Source: Magnetococcales bacterium
GTDB taxonomy: Bacteria > Pseudomonadota > Magnetococcia > Magnetococcales > DC0425bin3
Direction: 5' to 3'
DNA length: 34,909 nt
NCBI GenBank assembly: GCA_015231175.1
Contig: JADGBZ010000022.1
Location: 7,871-42,779, forward strand
The notes under the pieces were generated by a model. That model worked only from the letters and a program-made list of their open reading frames with translations. It had not been told where the DNA came from and searched no databases. This document shows, piece by piece, positions 25,233-32,512 of this stretch (position 1 is the first letter of the stretch; each line of letters starts with the position of its first letter). The position numbers and the translations under genes are program-made.

Positions 25233-27080
25233 TTGAACGAGTCGAACCATAAACAACATACCAACATAAGAAAACGTTTTCTTCTGGTCATGCCACAGTT
25301 GGTTCAACAGGTAGGTGATGGCTACTCCTTTCCCCTGGGTATCGCTTATATCTCCGGCAGTCTGAAAGCAGCCGGGTTTGATGTTTACACCCTCAATCTG
25401 AACCATCGTGGGGGAGATGTCACGGAAAATATCCAAAAGGAAATTCGAGAAAAACGGATCGACGTTGTGGCAACCGGTGGCCTCAGCTTTCAGTACAACT
25501 CAATCCGGACCGTCGTCATGGCAGCCAAAGATGTGGACGCACGCATCATCACTATCGTGGGTGGCGGTATCATAACCAGCGACCCGGAACCAGCCATGGA
25601 TGCTTTGGAATTTGTTGACTACGGTGTTGTTGGCGAGGGAGAATTGACTGCCGTTGAGTTATGTCACTATCTGGAAGATGGTGGCGATGCCAGTAAAATT
25701 AACGGCGTGATCTATAAAAACGGGGCAGGCTACCACACAACCCCCTCTCGCACGGAAATCCAGGATCTTAATGCGCTGCCATGGCCAGACTATGACGGAT
25801 TTGAGCTGGAACAGTACCTTAACTTTACACCAGCCATCAGTGGCATCAATCGAACCAACACCGTCTTCATGATTGCCAGCCGTTCCTGCCCCTACAATTG
25901 CACCTTCTGTTTCCATACCACAGGACAAAAATATCGTCAAAGAACCATGGACAGTTTTTTTGAAGAGCTGGATTACATGGTCTCCCGCTATAAAATTGAC
26001 TATTTGTGTCTGGCTGACGAGTTGTTTTCCACCAACTCGCACCGGGTGCGTTCGTTCTGTGAGCGCATTAAAAAATATGGTATTCGCTGGTGGGCACAGT
26101 TTCGCGTTGACAAGATATCGCCGGAACTGCTCGGCATGCTTAAAGAGTCCGGTTGCGATGTTATGTCCTTCGGCCTGGAGAGTGCTGACGACAACGTCCT
26201 GAAAAGCATGCAAAAATTCACCACCCGCGCCGATATGGAACGCACATTGAAAATGGTCTACGAGGCCGGCATATCGTTTGAAGGGGCGTTCATCTTTGGC
26301 GACATCAATGAAACCTGGGAAACAGCCAACAACACCTTGACATGGTGGCGAAATCATGCCCACTATAAAATTACGCTCAATCTCATCACAATTTTTCCAG
26401 GCACACCTCTTTACCATGATGCCTACCGAAGGGGCATCCTGAAAGACAAGGTCAAATTTTTGCGGGAAGGGTGCCCACAGATCAACGTTTCCAAACTCAG
26501 TGACGACGAATTCGCCGGGTTGGTGCGCATCATCATGGAATCACCCATAACTTTCCTCAAAACCTTGGATGATATACGCATTGATGAGGTCGATTATATC
26601 ACTGGGCGGGTCAATATTACCGGAACCTGCACCGCCTGCCAACATAGGGGTGATTGGCCAAAAATCAAACTCATGGCAGCTACCTTTGTCTCCTGCCCGG
26701 AGTGTGGACAACGCTACAATGTTGTCCTTCCAAACGTCTTGCGCCAAAATGTTGAAGCCAACATTGAGAAGCTCCTCAAACGCTATGGCAAACTGGCTGT
26801 CTGGGGTATCAACTACCATACGGCAAGCCTGATCAAAAACTCCAAGGCGCTGCTGGGTTCCGGTGTTTTTCCCATCGATATCTCCTCAACCAAACGCATG
26901 ATGGACCTCTACGGAAAAAAAATCTCTGCACCCGAAGTGCTGCGTGAAAAAAAAATCGAAGCACTCATCATTCTGATACCGGTCTACTTCAGCGAAATCG
27001 CCGGACATGTCCGCTCTACCTATCCGGAAGTGAAACAAATTGTGGATGTCTGTTCCCTGCTTAACCCGGCGTTTGAATGA
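25233..27080 (+). CDS. B12-binding radical SAM protein with zinc ribbon and C-terminal Rossmann-like domain
   Basis: A 615-residue protein. Residues ~15-150 resemble a cobalamin-binding domain (LGIAYISGSLKAAGFDVYTL; VATGGLSFQYNSIRTVV; IVGGGIITSDPEPAM; GVVGEGELTAVEL). The radical SAM core follows, with the iron-sulfur motif CPYNCTFC (Cys 219, 223, 226), then CLADELF and MSFGLESADDNVLKSM. Residues 466-491 hold two CxxC pairs (466/469, 488/491), a likely zinc ribbon. The C-terminal ~95 residues form a Rossmann-like module starting LAVWGINYHTASLI, similar to the end of the methyltransferase two genes downstream. Class B radical SAM enzymes often methylate unactivated carbons; in this locus a sugar or lipid target is likely but unproven. 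Start is TTG with a strong GGAGGG site. Confidence 0.85.
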   Translation: MNESNHKQHTNIRKRFLLVMPQLVQQVGDGYSFPLGIAYISGSLKAAGFDVYTLNLNHRGGDVTENIQKEIREKRIDVVATGGLSFQYNSIRTVVMAAKDVDARIITIVGGGIITSDPEPAMDALEFVDYGVVGEGELTAVELCHYLEDGGDASKINGVIYKNGAGYHTTPSRTEIQDLNALPWPDYDGFELEQYLNFTPAISGINRTNTVFMIASRSCPYNCTFCFHTTGQKYRQRTMDSFFEELDYMVSRYKIDYLCLADELFSTNSHRVRSFCERIKKYGIRWWAQFRVDKISPELLGMLKESGCDVMSFGLESADDNVLKSMQKFTTRADMERTLKMVYEAGISFEGAFIFGDINETWETANNTLTWWRNHAHYKITLNLITIFPGTPLYHDAYRRGILKDKVKFLREGCPQINVSKLSDDEFAGLVRIIMESPITFLKTLDDIRIDEVDYITGRVNITGTCTACQHRGDWPKIKLMAATFVSCPECGQRYNVVLPNVLRQNVEANIEKLLKRYGKLAVWGINYHTASLIKNSKALLGSGVFPIDISSTKRMMDLYGKKISAPEVLREKKIEALIILIPVYFSEIAGHVRSTYPEVKQIVDVCSLLNPAFE

Positions 27081-27111
27081 TCTTGGATACGGCGGCCAAT
27101 CTGGAAAAGTC

Positions 27112-27525
27112 ATGCTGCTGAAAATCGCGTTGGGTGACTTGTGGCGACAACATCAAAATGTCATTCGCTATCTCATTGGGGGCGCCTACAACACCCTTTT
27201 TGGTTTTCTGTTTTTTGCGGGTATCTACTACCTGTTTGCCGACGTTGTGCATTATCTCCTGCTGTCAGTTGTTTCACAGGTCGCATCCGTTACCAACGCC
27301 TTTTTGGTTTATCGACTGTTTGTCTTTAAATCCAAAGGAAATGCGCTCCGGGAATATGTTCGCTTTTATCTTGTTTATGGTGTCTCTTTCATTGTCGGCA
27401 TCGTGTCGATGTGGATTATGGTGGAGGTTTTTGCCATCCATCCCATTGTCAGCCAACTCCTGATCCTGCTCTCCACCGTCACCATCAGCTATTTTGGACA
27501 CAAAAATTTTTCCTTCAAGGGGTGA
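27112..27525 (+). CDS. GtrA-family membrane protein
   Basis: A 137-residue protein with four hydrophobic segments and the GtrA pattern: RYLIGGAYNTLFGFLFFAGI at the N-terminus, ASVTNAFLVYRLFVFKSKG in the middle, and YFGHKNFSFKG at the C-terminus. GtrA proteins are proposed to flip polyprenyl-phosphate-linked sugars across the inner membrane and usually accompany a GtrB glycosyltransferase, present here at 24166. The ATG at 27112 follows the upstream stop by 31 bases; the longer open frame begins inside the preceding gene. The next gene starts four bases after its stop, so coupling is likely. Confidence 0.9.
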   Translation: MLLKIALGDLWRQHQNVIRYLIGGAYNTLFGFLFFAGIYYLFADVVHYLLLSVVSQVASVTNAFLVYRLFVFKSKGNALREYVRFYLVYGVSFIVGIVSMWIMVEVFAIHPIVSQLLILLSTVTISYFGHKNFSFKG

Positions 27526-27529
27526 ACAC

Positions 27530-28669
27530 ATGCGTTGCCGGGCCTGTACTGGATCTCTTCACACCCACCCCCTGTTGCGGCTGGAAGACATGCCCGATGC
27601 TGCCCAGTTTTTGCCCGACGCCGCAGCCTTGGCCAGCGAACGTGGCGCGGATCTCGACCTCCTCCAGTGTGCGGCCTGTGGTTTGATCCAGCTGGGCGGT
27701 GCCCCGGTTCATTACTATCGGGAGGTGGTTCGTGCGGCGGCCTACTCCCCGGAAATGGGCGCCTTCAGGGAAGAACAGTTACGCGGTTTTGCCCGGCAAT
27801 TTGGTCTCGTGGGCCACAAGGTGCTCGAAATAGGTTGTGGAAAAGGGGAGTATCTCACCTTGCTGCAAAAGGTGGGCATGCAGGCCCATGGCCTGGAGTT
27901 CTCCTCCGCTTCTGTCGACCACTGCCGGGAACAAGGACTGACTGTCCATGCGGGATATGTCGAGAACGAAGAGACTCTTGTTCCGGATGCACCCTTTGCG
28001 GCCTTTTTCATCTTCAATTTTCTCGAACACATGCCTGATCCACGCACCTCCCTGCGTGGCATGGCCCACAATCTTGTCCCGCATGGCGTCGGACTGGTGG
28101 AAGTCCCCAATCTTGACATGATCCTGCGTCACAAACTCTTTTCGGAGTTCATTCGCGACCATCTGACCTACTTTACCCGGGCAACCCTGACCAACCTGTT
28201 GGCCATGTGCAGCTTTGAGGTGATCGACTGTCAGGAGGTCTGGCATGACTACATTCTGTCCGCCACGGTCCGGAAACGCTCCCCCACCGATGTCTCATCC
28301 CTGATTCAGCATCGGGAACACATTCACCGGGACATTCACCAATATCTGGACGGGTTCATGCCCCGCCGGGTGGCGGTCTGGGGGGCCGGCCATCAGGCGT
28401 TGGCGATTTTGAGCCTGGTCCGAATCCAGGATCGCATTCGTTATGTGGTGGACTCCGCCCCCTTCAAACAGGGACGCTTCACGCCCGCCACCCACCTGCC
28501 CATCGTCGCGCCACAACACCTGCTTGCCGACCCGGTCGATGGCATCATCGTCATGGCCGCTGCCTACTCCGACGAAGTTGCCAAACGGATTCAACAGCAG
28601 TATGATCAGGTCAAGGGGGTGGCCATCCTGAGGGATTACGGGTTGGAGATTGTGAAAAATCATGCGTAA
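27530..28669 (+). CDS. Sugar C-methyltransferase-like SAM-dependent methyltransferase
   Basis: A 379-residue three-domain protein. The N-terminus has two CxxC pairs (MRCRACTGSL; LLQCAACGLIQL) forming a zinc-binding domain as in Methyltransf_13. The central class I methyltransferase domain has motif I VLEIGCGKGEYL and FFIFNFLEHMPDP. The C-terminal region (from about residue 280, RVAVWGAGHQALAIL with Trp 284) matches the Methyltransf_14-type domain. This order is typical of NDP-sugar C-methyltransferases that methylate next to a keto group. rfbF/rfbG downstream could supply a CDP-4-keto sugar, but the substrate is not determined here. An AAGGGG site precedes ATG 27530; the frame is open slightly further upstream inside gtrA. 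Confidence 0.87.
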   Translation: MRCRACTGSLHTHPLLRLEDMPDAAQFLPDAAALASERGADLDLLQCAACGLIQLGGAPVHYYREVVRAAAYSPEMGAFREEQLRGFARQFGLVGHKVLEIGCGKGEYLTLLQKVGMQAHGLEFSSASVDHCREQGLTVHAGYVENEETLVPDAPFAAFFIFNFLEHMPDPRTSLRGMAHNLVPHGVGLVEVPNLDMILRHKLFSEFIRDHLTYFTRATLTNLLAMCSFEVIDCQEVWHDYILSATVRKRSPTDVSSLIQHREHIHRDIHQYLDGFMPRRVAVWGAGHQALAILSLVRIQDRIRYVVDSAPFKQGRFTPATHLPIVAPQHLLADPVDGIIVMAAAYSDEVAKRIQQQYDQVKGVAILRDYGLEIVKNHA

Positions 28670-28695
28670 CCGTTCAGAACCCTTGCCAGGGTAGA

Positions 28696-28812
28696 CTCGG
28701 ATATGGAGATCTTGGTCTGGGTTTTGCCTCGAACCCCACCATGACGTTGTCCATGGCCCTGCCAGTGGGCCAGCTTTCTGGACTCCAATTCGTGACCGGG
28801 CGGTGAGTAGTT
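28696..28812 (+). repeat. Dispersed hairpin repeat, copy 5 (degenerate)
   Basis: Recognisable head GGATATGGAGATCTTGGTCTGG and GAACCCCACC. The stem is CCATGAC/GTCCATGG with a bulge, and the tail GGACTCCAATTCGTGACCGG resembles copy 6. It fills the gap before the Nudix gene. Confidence 0.75.
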
Positions 28813-28818
28813 GCGACC

Positions 28819-29481
28819 ATGCATACTCTGGAACGTGCGATCGCCGCAGTGGATGCGGCAGCCAACAACCCGAACGAAGGGTTGCCTGAGCCGGTTTTTC
28901 TCATGGTAAGTCGTCTGACCCCGATGGTCAACGTCGATCTCCTGATCCAGAATCCAACCGACGGGACAACCCTCCTGACCTGGCGAAATGACCGGTTCCA
29001 CGGGGAAGGGTGGCACATCCCGGGTGGCATCGTCCGCTTCAAGGAGACCTTCGCCGAGCGGATTCATCAGGTCGCCCGCCAGGAGTTAGGCGCCAAAGTC
29101 CGCTTCGATCCCCAACCTTTGATGATTCAGGAGCCCATCGTCCGCGACCGCGCCGACCGTTCGCATTTTGTTTCTCTGCTTTTCGCCTGTTCCCTGACCC
29201 ACCAGCCGGACGAATCGATGCGCTTTTTCAACGGCCAACCACAAGCCGGACAGTGGGCTTGGCATAAGGGATGCCCGGGGAATGTGCTGCCGATCCATCG
29301 ACTCATGTATCGGCATGTGCTGGAATCAAAAACGATAGGCAACTGTTCAAGACCTTTTCAAGAAAGGCTTGGATATGAAAGCCTTTGTCAGGGCTTCGCC
29401 CCGAACCCCACCAGGACTCCGTCCTGGACCTGCCAGGGAGCCAGCCCCCTGGACCCCGATTCGTTACCGGGTGCTGAATAG
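28819..29481 (+). CDS. Nudix hydrolase, GDP-mannose mannosyl hydrolase-like, with repeat-derived tail
   Basis: Residues ~1-175 form a Nudix protein: MVNVDLLIQNPTDG, WHIPGGIVRFKETFAERIHQ, VARQELGAKV. The Nudix box is altered (the REUxEE part reads QVARQE), as in GDP-mannose mannosyl hydrolases, which also have this N-terminal context and hydrolyse GDP-sugars to GDP and sugar. The last ~41 codons (from about 29357) lie entirely within a dispersed intergenic repeat and encode an atypical tail (GYESLCQGFAPNPTRTPSW) before a TAG inside the repeat. The native C-terminus was therefore probably replaced or extended by repeat insertion. Its role may be to control sugar-nucleotide pools in this locus. 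No strong ribosome binding site is seen. Confidence 0.8.
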   Translation: MHTLERAIAAVDAAANNPNEGLPEPVFLMVSRLTPMVNVDLLIQNPTDGTTLLTWRNDRFHGEGWHIPGGIVRFKETFAERIHQVARQELGAKVRFDPQPLMIQEPIVRDRADRSHFVSLLFACSLTHQPDESMRFFNGQPQAGQWAWHKGCPGNVLPIHRLMYRHVLESKTIGNCSRPFQERLGYESLCQGFAPNPTRTPSWTCQGASPLDPDSLPGAE

Positions 29482-29482
29482 T
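29357..29482 (+). repeat. Dispersed hairpin repeat, copy 6, read through by the Nudix gene
   Basis: Head TTCAAGAAAGGCTTGGATAT, then GAAAGCCTTTGTCAGGGC and GAACCCCACC. The stem is CCAGGAC-TCC-GTCCTGG, followed by a second stem CCAGGG/CCCTGG and tail GGACCCCGATTCGTTACCGG. It encodes the last ~41 residues of the Nudix protein. Confidence 0.88.
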
Positions 29483-29548
29483 TGTCACAACAAACTGAAA
29501 TGTGCGGCCTCGCCGAACGTTCGTGCCCATTGGAAAGGTTGATAGATC

Positions 29549-30655
29549 ATGACCACTCAGGATGAGATGACCAGAGTGTCTGAGCAGAGCAAACGCAACA
29601 AACTGAAAGAAGAAAAGCCCTACGTCTACGACAAGGTCGTTCGCTACGAAGAGAAAGTCAAGCGGGGCGAGAGCATCGCCATCCTGCAATTTCAGTACGA
29701 CTACACCTGCAATTTTCATTGCGAACATTGCTCCGCCGACAAATTCATGGTCAAAACGAAAAGCGCCAAAAATGCCGACAAGCGGCGCTTCTTCACCCTG
29801 GAAGATGTGCGGGAACTCTCCCGTCAGGGTGATGCGATGGGCTTGGCCAATATCGTCATCACCGGTGGAGAACCCCTTGTCTATCCTGATTTTGACAAGG
29901 TTGTCGAAGCCATCGACCCTGCCAAGTGGTATGTCACCTCCGACTCCAACGGTTGGCACCTCGACCTGAAGCGGGCGCGACATTTGAAATCCATCGGTGT
30001 GGATAAAATTCAACTTAGTCTGGACAGCTTCCGCCGCGAGGAACATGACAGGTTTCGTCAAAAACCCGGTTCCTACGATCGGGTTATTCGTGCCGTTGAT
30101 GCCTGTCTGGAGGCAGGACTCAACCTGATCTTCCAAACCGTGCTTTGGAAAGAGCGTTGCTACTCCCAGGAGTTTATCGACATGCTGGAGTTCGGCCAAA
30201 GCAAGGGCGTAGGAACCTACGTCACCTTTGCCAAGGCCGTCGGGGCGTGGGAGGGACGCATGGAGGTTCTCTGCGGTGACGCCGAGTGGAATTACGTCCA
30301 CGATCTCGAAAAAAAATATAATGTCTTCACCCACCTGACACCGGGTTACGGCATCGATGTCGGCTGCATCGCCGTCAAACGCATGGTCTCCATCACCAAA
30401 TATGGTGATGTCATGCCCTGCCCTTATACCCATACGTCACTGGGTAACTTTTTTGAAGAACCCCTTGAAAGCATCATCAACCGTGGCCTGCGCATCAAAT
30501 ACTTTGGCTACGGTCAAAAGCACGTCTGCCTGGTTGGCAACAAGGATGACCCGTTCATCGAGGAGCGCAGTAAAAGAATGTATGGCAAACAGGTTCCGGT
30601 ACCATTCAAGGAGGTCTTTGAGGATATCGATTTTGTCGATAACAAGTGCTGCTGA
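29549..30655 (+). CDS. Radical SAM protein with SPASM-like C-terminus
   Basis: A 368-residue enzyme with the 4Fe-4S motif CNFHCEHC (Cys 54, 58, 61) after LQFQYDYT. The SAM-binding GGEP motif is in IVITGGEPLVYPDF, followed by YVTSDSNGWHLD and KIQLSLDSF. The C-terminal part has further cysteines at 273, 291 and 327 and a terminal Cys-Cys (367-368), with the context VSITKYGDVMPCPYTHTSLGN resembling SPASM/twitch auxiliary-cluster domains. Such proteins modify peptides, sugars or other small molecules; the substrate is not evident. No small precursor peptide gene is visible next to it, which favours a sugar or lipid substrate in this glycan locus. ATG 29549 is preceded by GGAAAGG at a slightly long spacing. 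Confidence 0.85.
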   Translation: MTTQDEMTRVSEQSKRNKLKEEKPYVYDKVVRYEEKVKRGESIAILQFQYDYTCNFHCEHCSADKFMVKTKSAKNADKRRFFTLEDVRELSRQGDAMGLANIVITGGEPLVYPDFDKVVEAIDPAKWYVTSDSNGWHLDLKRARHLKSIGVDKIQLSLDSFRREEHDRFRQKPGSYDRVIRAVDACLEAGLNLIFQTVLWKERCYSQEFIDMLEFGQSKGVGTYVTFAKAVGAWEGRMEVLCGDAEWNYVHDLEKKYNVFTHLTPGYGIDVGCIAVKRMVSITKYGDVMPCPYTHTSLGNFFEEPLESIINRGLRIKYFGYGQKHVCLVGNKDDPFIEERSKRMYGKQVPVPFKEVFEDIDFVDNKCC

Positions 30656-30724
30656 CCAGTTCGGGCCGTGATCATCGTTTCGGTTACCCATGGGCATGGG
30701 GGTGGGGCTCTGCTTCAATTCTAT

Positions 30725-30778
30725 CCAGGGAGAAGTGCGCGGCCCTTTTCCCTGGATTCCCGCCCCATTTTTTTTGAA
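30725..30778 (+). repeat. Dispersed hairpin repeat, copy 7 (partial, diverged)
   Basis: Only the hairpin and tail are retained: CCAGGGAGAAGTGC / GCCCTTTTCCCTGG with loop GCG, then ATTCCCGCCCCATTTTTTTT. The T-run makes it a plausible terminator for the radical SAM gene. Confidence 0.65.
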
Positions 30779-30810
30779 TGTAGTCATGGCCGAAAGGATG
30801 ATCAAGATCG

Positions 30811-31521
30811 ATGAGTGACGAAATGCGTAAAAATTTATTGTCTTTGTTGTTTCTTTCTTTGTTGTTCTTCCTGTATTATGCTCATGTCATGAATGCGCCT
30901 GTAACAAATGACGAGAGCTTTTTTGCGGGCGCTTCAGTATGCGCTGTCGATTACACGTTATACAAAGATTTTAATTATAATCATTTTCCAATCTATCCTT
31001 TATTTTTTTCGCAAATATTCAGCCATATTGATCATTCATATTTATTTATTGCAAGAATTTTTACGTGCGTGTTTGCCACACTGGCCGTGTTCGTTTTCTT
31101 CAAGGCTGCCAAACTTGTCGGTGGCACGCCCAGCGCTGCCTGGGTCACATCGCTTCTGGTGGCCACATCGACTCTGCACATGAGCACCTTCAAAACGGCT
31201 CGCAACGACCCCCCTGCCATTTTGCTTAATCTCATTGGCATTCTTGCAACCTTGACGGCCATCAATCAGGTCAAAAACAGGTCGCTTTTATATTTTTCAG
31301 GCGGCTTGGCCTTTGCAATGGCTATTGGGATGCGAGTCAGTTTTTTCTATTTTCCTGCGATCTTTCTGTTCTACCTGGTCTTTGAATCGCGTCAGAACTC
31401 TTTTCGGTATGATATAAAAAATATTTTCTTGCCTTTTGCTGCCGGAGGCGTGTCGGGCCTGACCCCGGTTTTGTATTATCTCATCGTCACCGAAGATGCT
31501 TTTATCAGAAATACATGTTAG
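30811..31521 (+). pseudogene. Truncated GT39-type membrane glycosyltransferase
   Basis: The 236-residue product begins LLSLLFLSLLFFLYYAHVMN and has NAPVTNDESFFAGA at the first periplasmic loop, as in ArnT/PMT-type glycosyltransferases where an acidic pair after the first membrane helix is catalytic. About six hydrophobic segments follow. Such enzymes are normally 450 residues or longer, so the C-terminal half is missing; the frame stops after TEDAFIRNTC. A short open frame just downstream (to 31681) ends NEYLLNSPEYDKIVTS and might be a remnant of the lost end after deletion or frameshift. The region is markedly AT-rich at its 5' end compared with neighbours, suggesting transfer. It could have been the GtrC-like third component for the GtrA/GtrB pair. 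A functional short protein cannot be excluded. Confidence 0.6.
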
Positions 31522-31729
31522 TTGTTTATCCATGGCGAGCCATATGCTTGGAACCACGGATGTTAGAACCACTCTCAGTTATAAAATTTACCGCCACCTC
31601 ACAAAATCGGGCATATGCAATGAATATCTTCTGAATTCACCGGAATATGACAAGATTGTAACATCACGGATCCGGCATTGATGCCGGAATGATCGATCCT
31701 TTAGAGCGGCTGATTGATGAGGTGTCCCT
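31522..31729. other. Gene-free gap with possible gene remnant and hairpin
   Basis: Two hundred bases between the truncated glycosyltransferase and rfbF. A small open frame ends at 31681. An inverted repeat CCGGCA-TTGA-TGCCGG lies at 31672-31687 without a T-run. A GAGGTG site precedes rfbF. Confidence 0.5.
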
Positions 31730-32512
31730 ATGCAGGTCGTTATTCTATGTGGCGGGTACGGCACCCGGTTGCGCCAGGAGACCGAATTCCGGCCCAAGCC
31801 CATGGTCGAGATTGGGGGTAAGCCGATCATCTGGCACATCATGAAACTCTTTGCCCACTACGGCATGAAACAATTCATCCTGTGCCTTGGTTACAAGAGC
31901 TTCATGATCAAGGAGTATTTCATCAACTATGAAATGATGAACCGGGATTTTACCATTACCCTCGGCAACAAACATCACGTCCTGCTGCATCGCAGCCACA
32001 CCGAAGATGATTATCAGGTCACCCTTGCCGATACCGGGTTGGAGTCCATGACCGGTGGCCGCATCAAGGCGGTTGAACGCTACCTCCAGGAAGATACCTT
32101 CATGGTCACCTACGGTGACGGCTTGAGTGATGTCAACCTTGAACAACTCCTGGCCTTTCACCGCAGCCACGGCAAACTGGCCACGGTCACCTCGGTCAAC
32201 CCCCTCTCCCGCTTTGGCATACTCAAAGTCGGTGATGATGGCCAGGTGGCTGATTTCAGAGAAAAACCACGTGTCGATGGCAAAATCAGCGCCGGCTTTT
32301 TTGTCTTCAACCGTGCCGTGCTCGACTATTTGGACAAAGGTCCAGCCACCATACTGGAAGAAGAACCTCTCAGTCGCCTTGCCCAGGATGGCCAATTGAT
32401 GGCCTTCCAACATGACGGCTTTTTTTACGCCATGGACACCTATCGGGAGTATCAATATCTGCAAAAATTATGGGACTCCGGTGCCCCGCCCTGGAAGGTT
32501 TGGTCACCATGA
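31730..32512 (+). CDS. rfbF: Glucose-1-phosphate cytidylyltransferase
   Basis: Makes CDP-glucose and pyrophosphate from CTP and glucose 1-phosphate, the first step to CDP-linked 3,6-dideoxy and 6-deoxy sugars. The 260-residue protein begins with the nucleotidyltransferase signature VVILCGGYGTRLRQETEFRP then KPMVEIGGKPIIWHIMK. It also has FMVTYGDGLSDVNLEQLL (metal-binding Asp), SRFGILKVGDDG, FREKP and AGFFVFNRAVLDYL, all typical of RfbF/DdhA. A GAGGTG site lies just upstream of ATG 31730. The stop overlaps the rfbG start in an ATGA junction, so the two are translationally coupled. Base composition returns to high GC. Confidence 0.97.
   Translation: MQVVILCGGYGTRLRQETEFRPKPMVEIGGKPIIWHIMKLFAHYGMKQFILCLGYKSFMIKEYFINYEMMNRDFTITLGNKHHVLLHRSHTEDDYQVTLADTGLESMTGGRIKAVERYLQEDTFMVTYGDGLSDVNLEQLLAFHRSHGKLATVTSVNPLSRFGILKVGDDGQVADFREKPRVDGKISAGFFVFNRAVLDYLDKGPATILEEEPLSRLAQDGQLMAFQHDGFFYAMDTYREYQYLQKLWDSGAPPWKVWSP

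Noticed and set aside
31672-31687. Rho-independent terminator after the truncated glycosyltransferase
   Set aside because: The hairpin CCGGCA/TGCCGG is short and no T-run follows.
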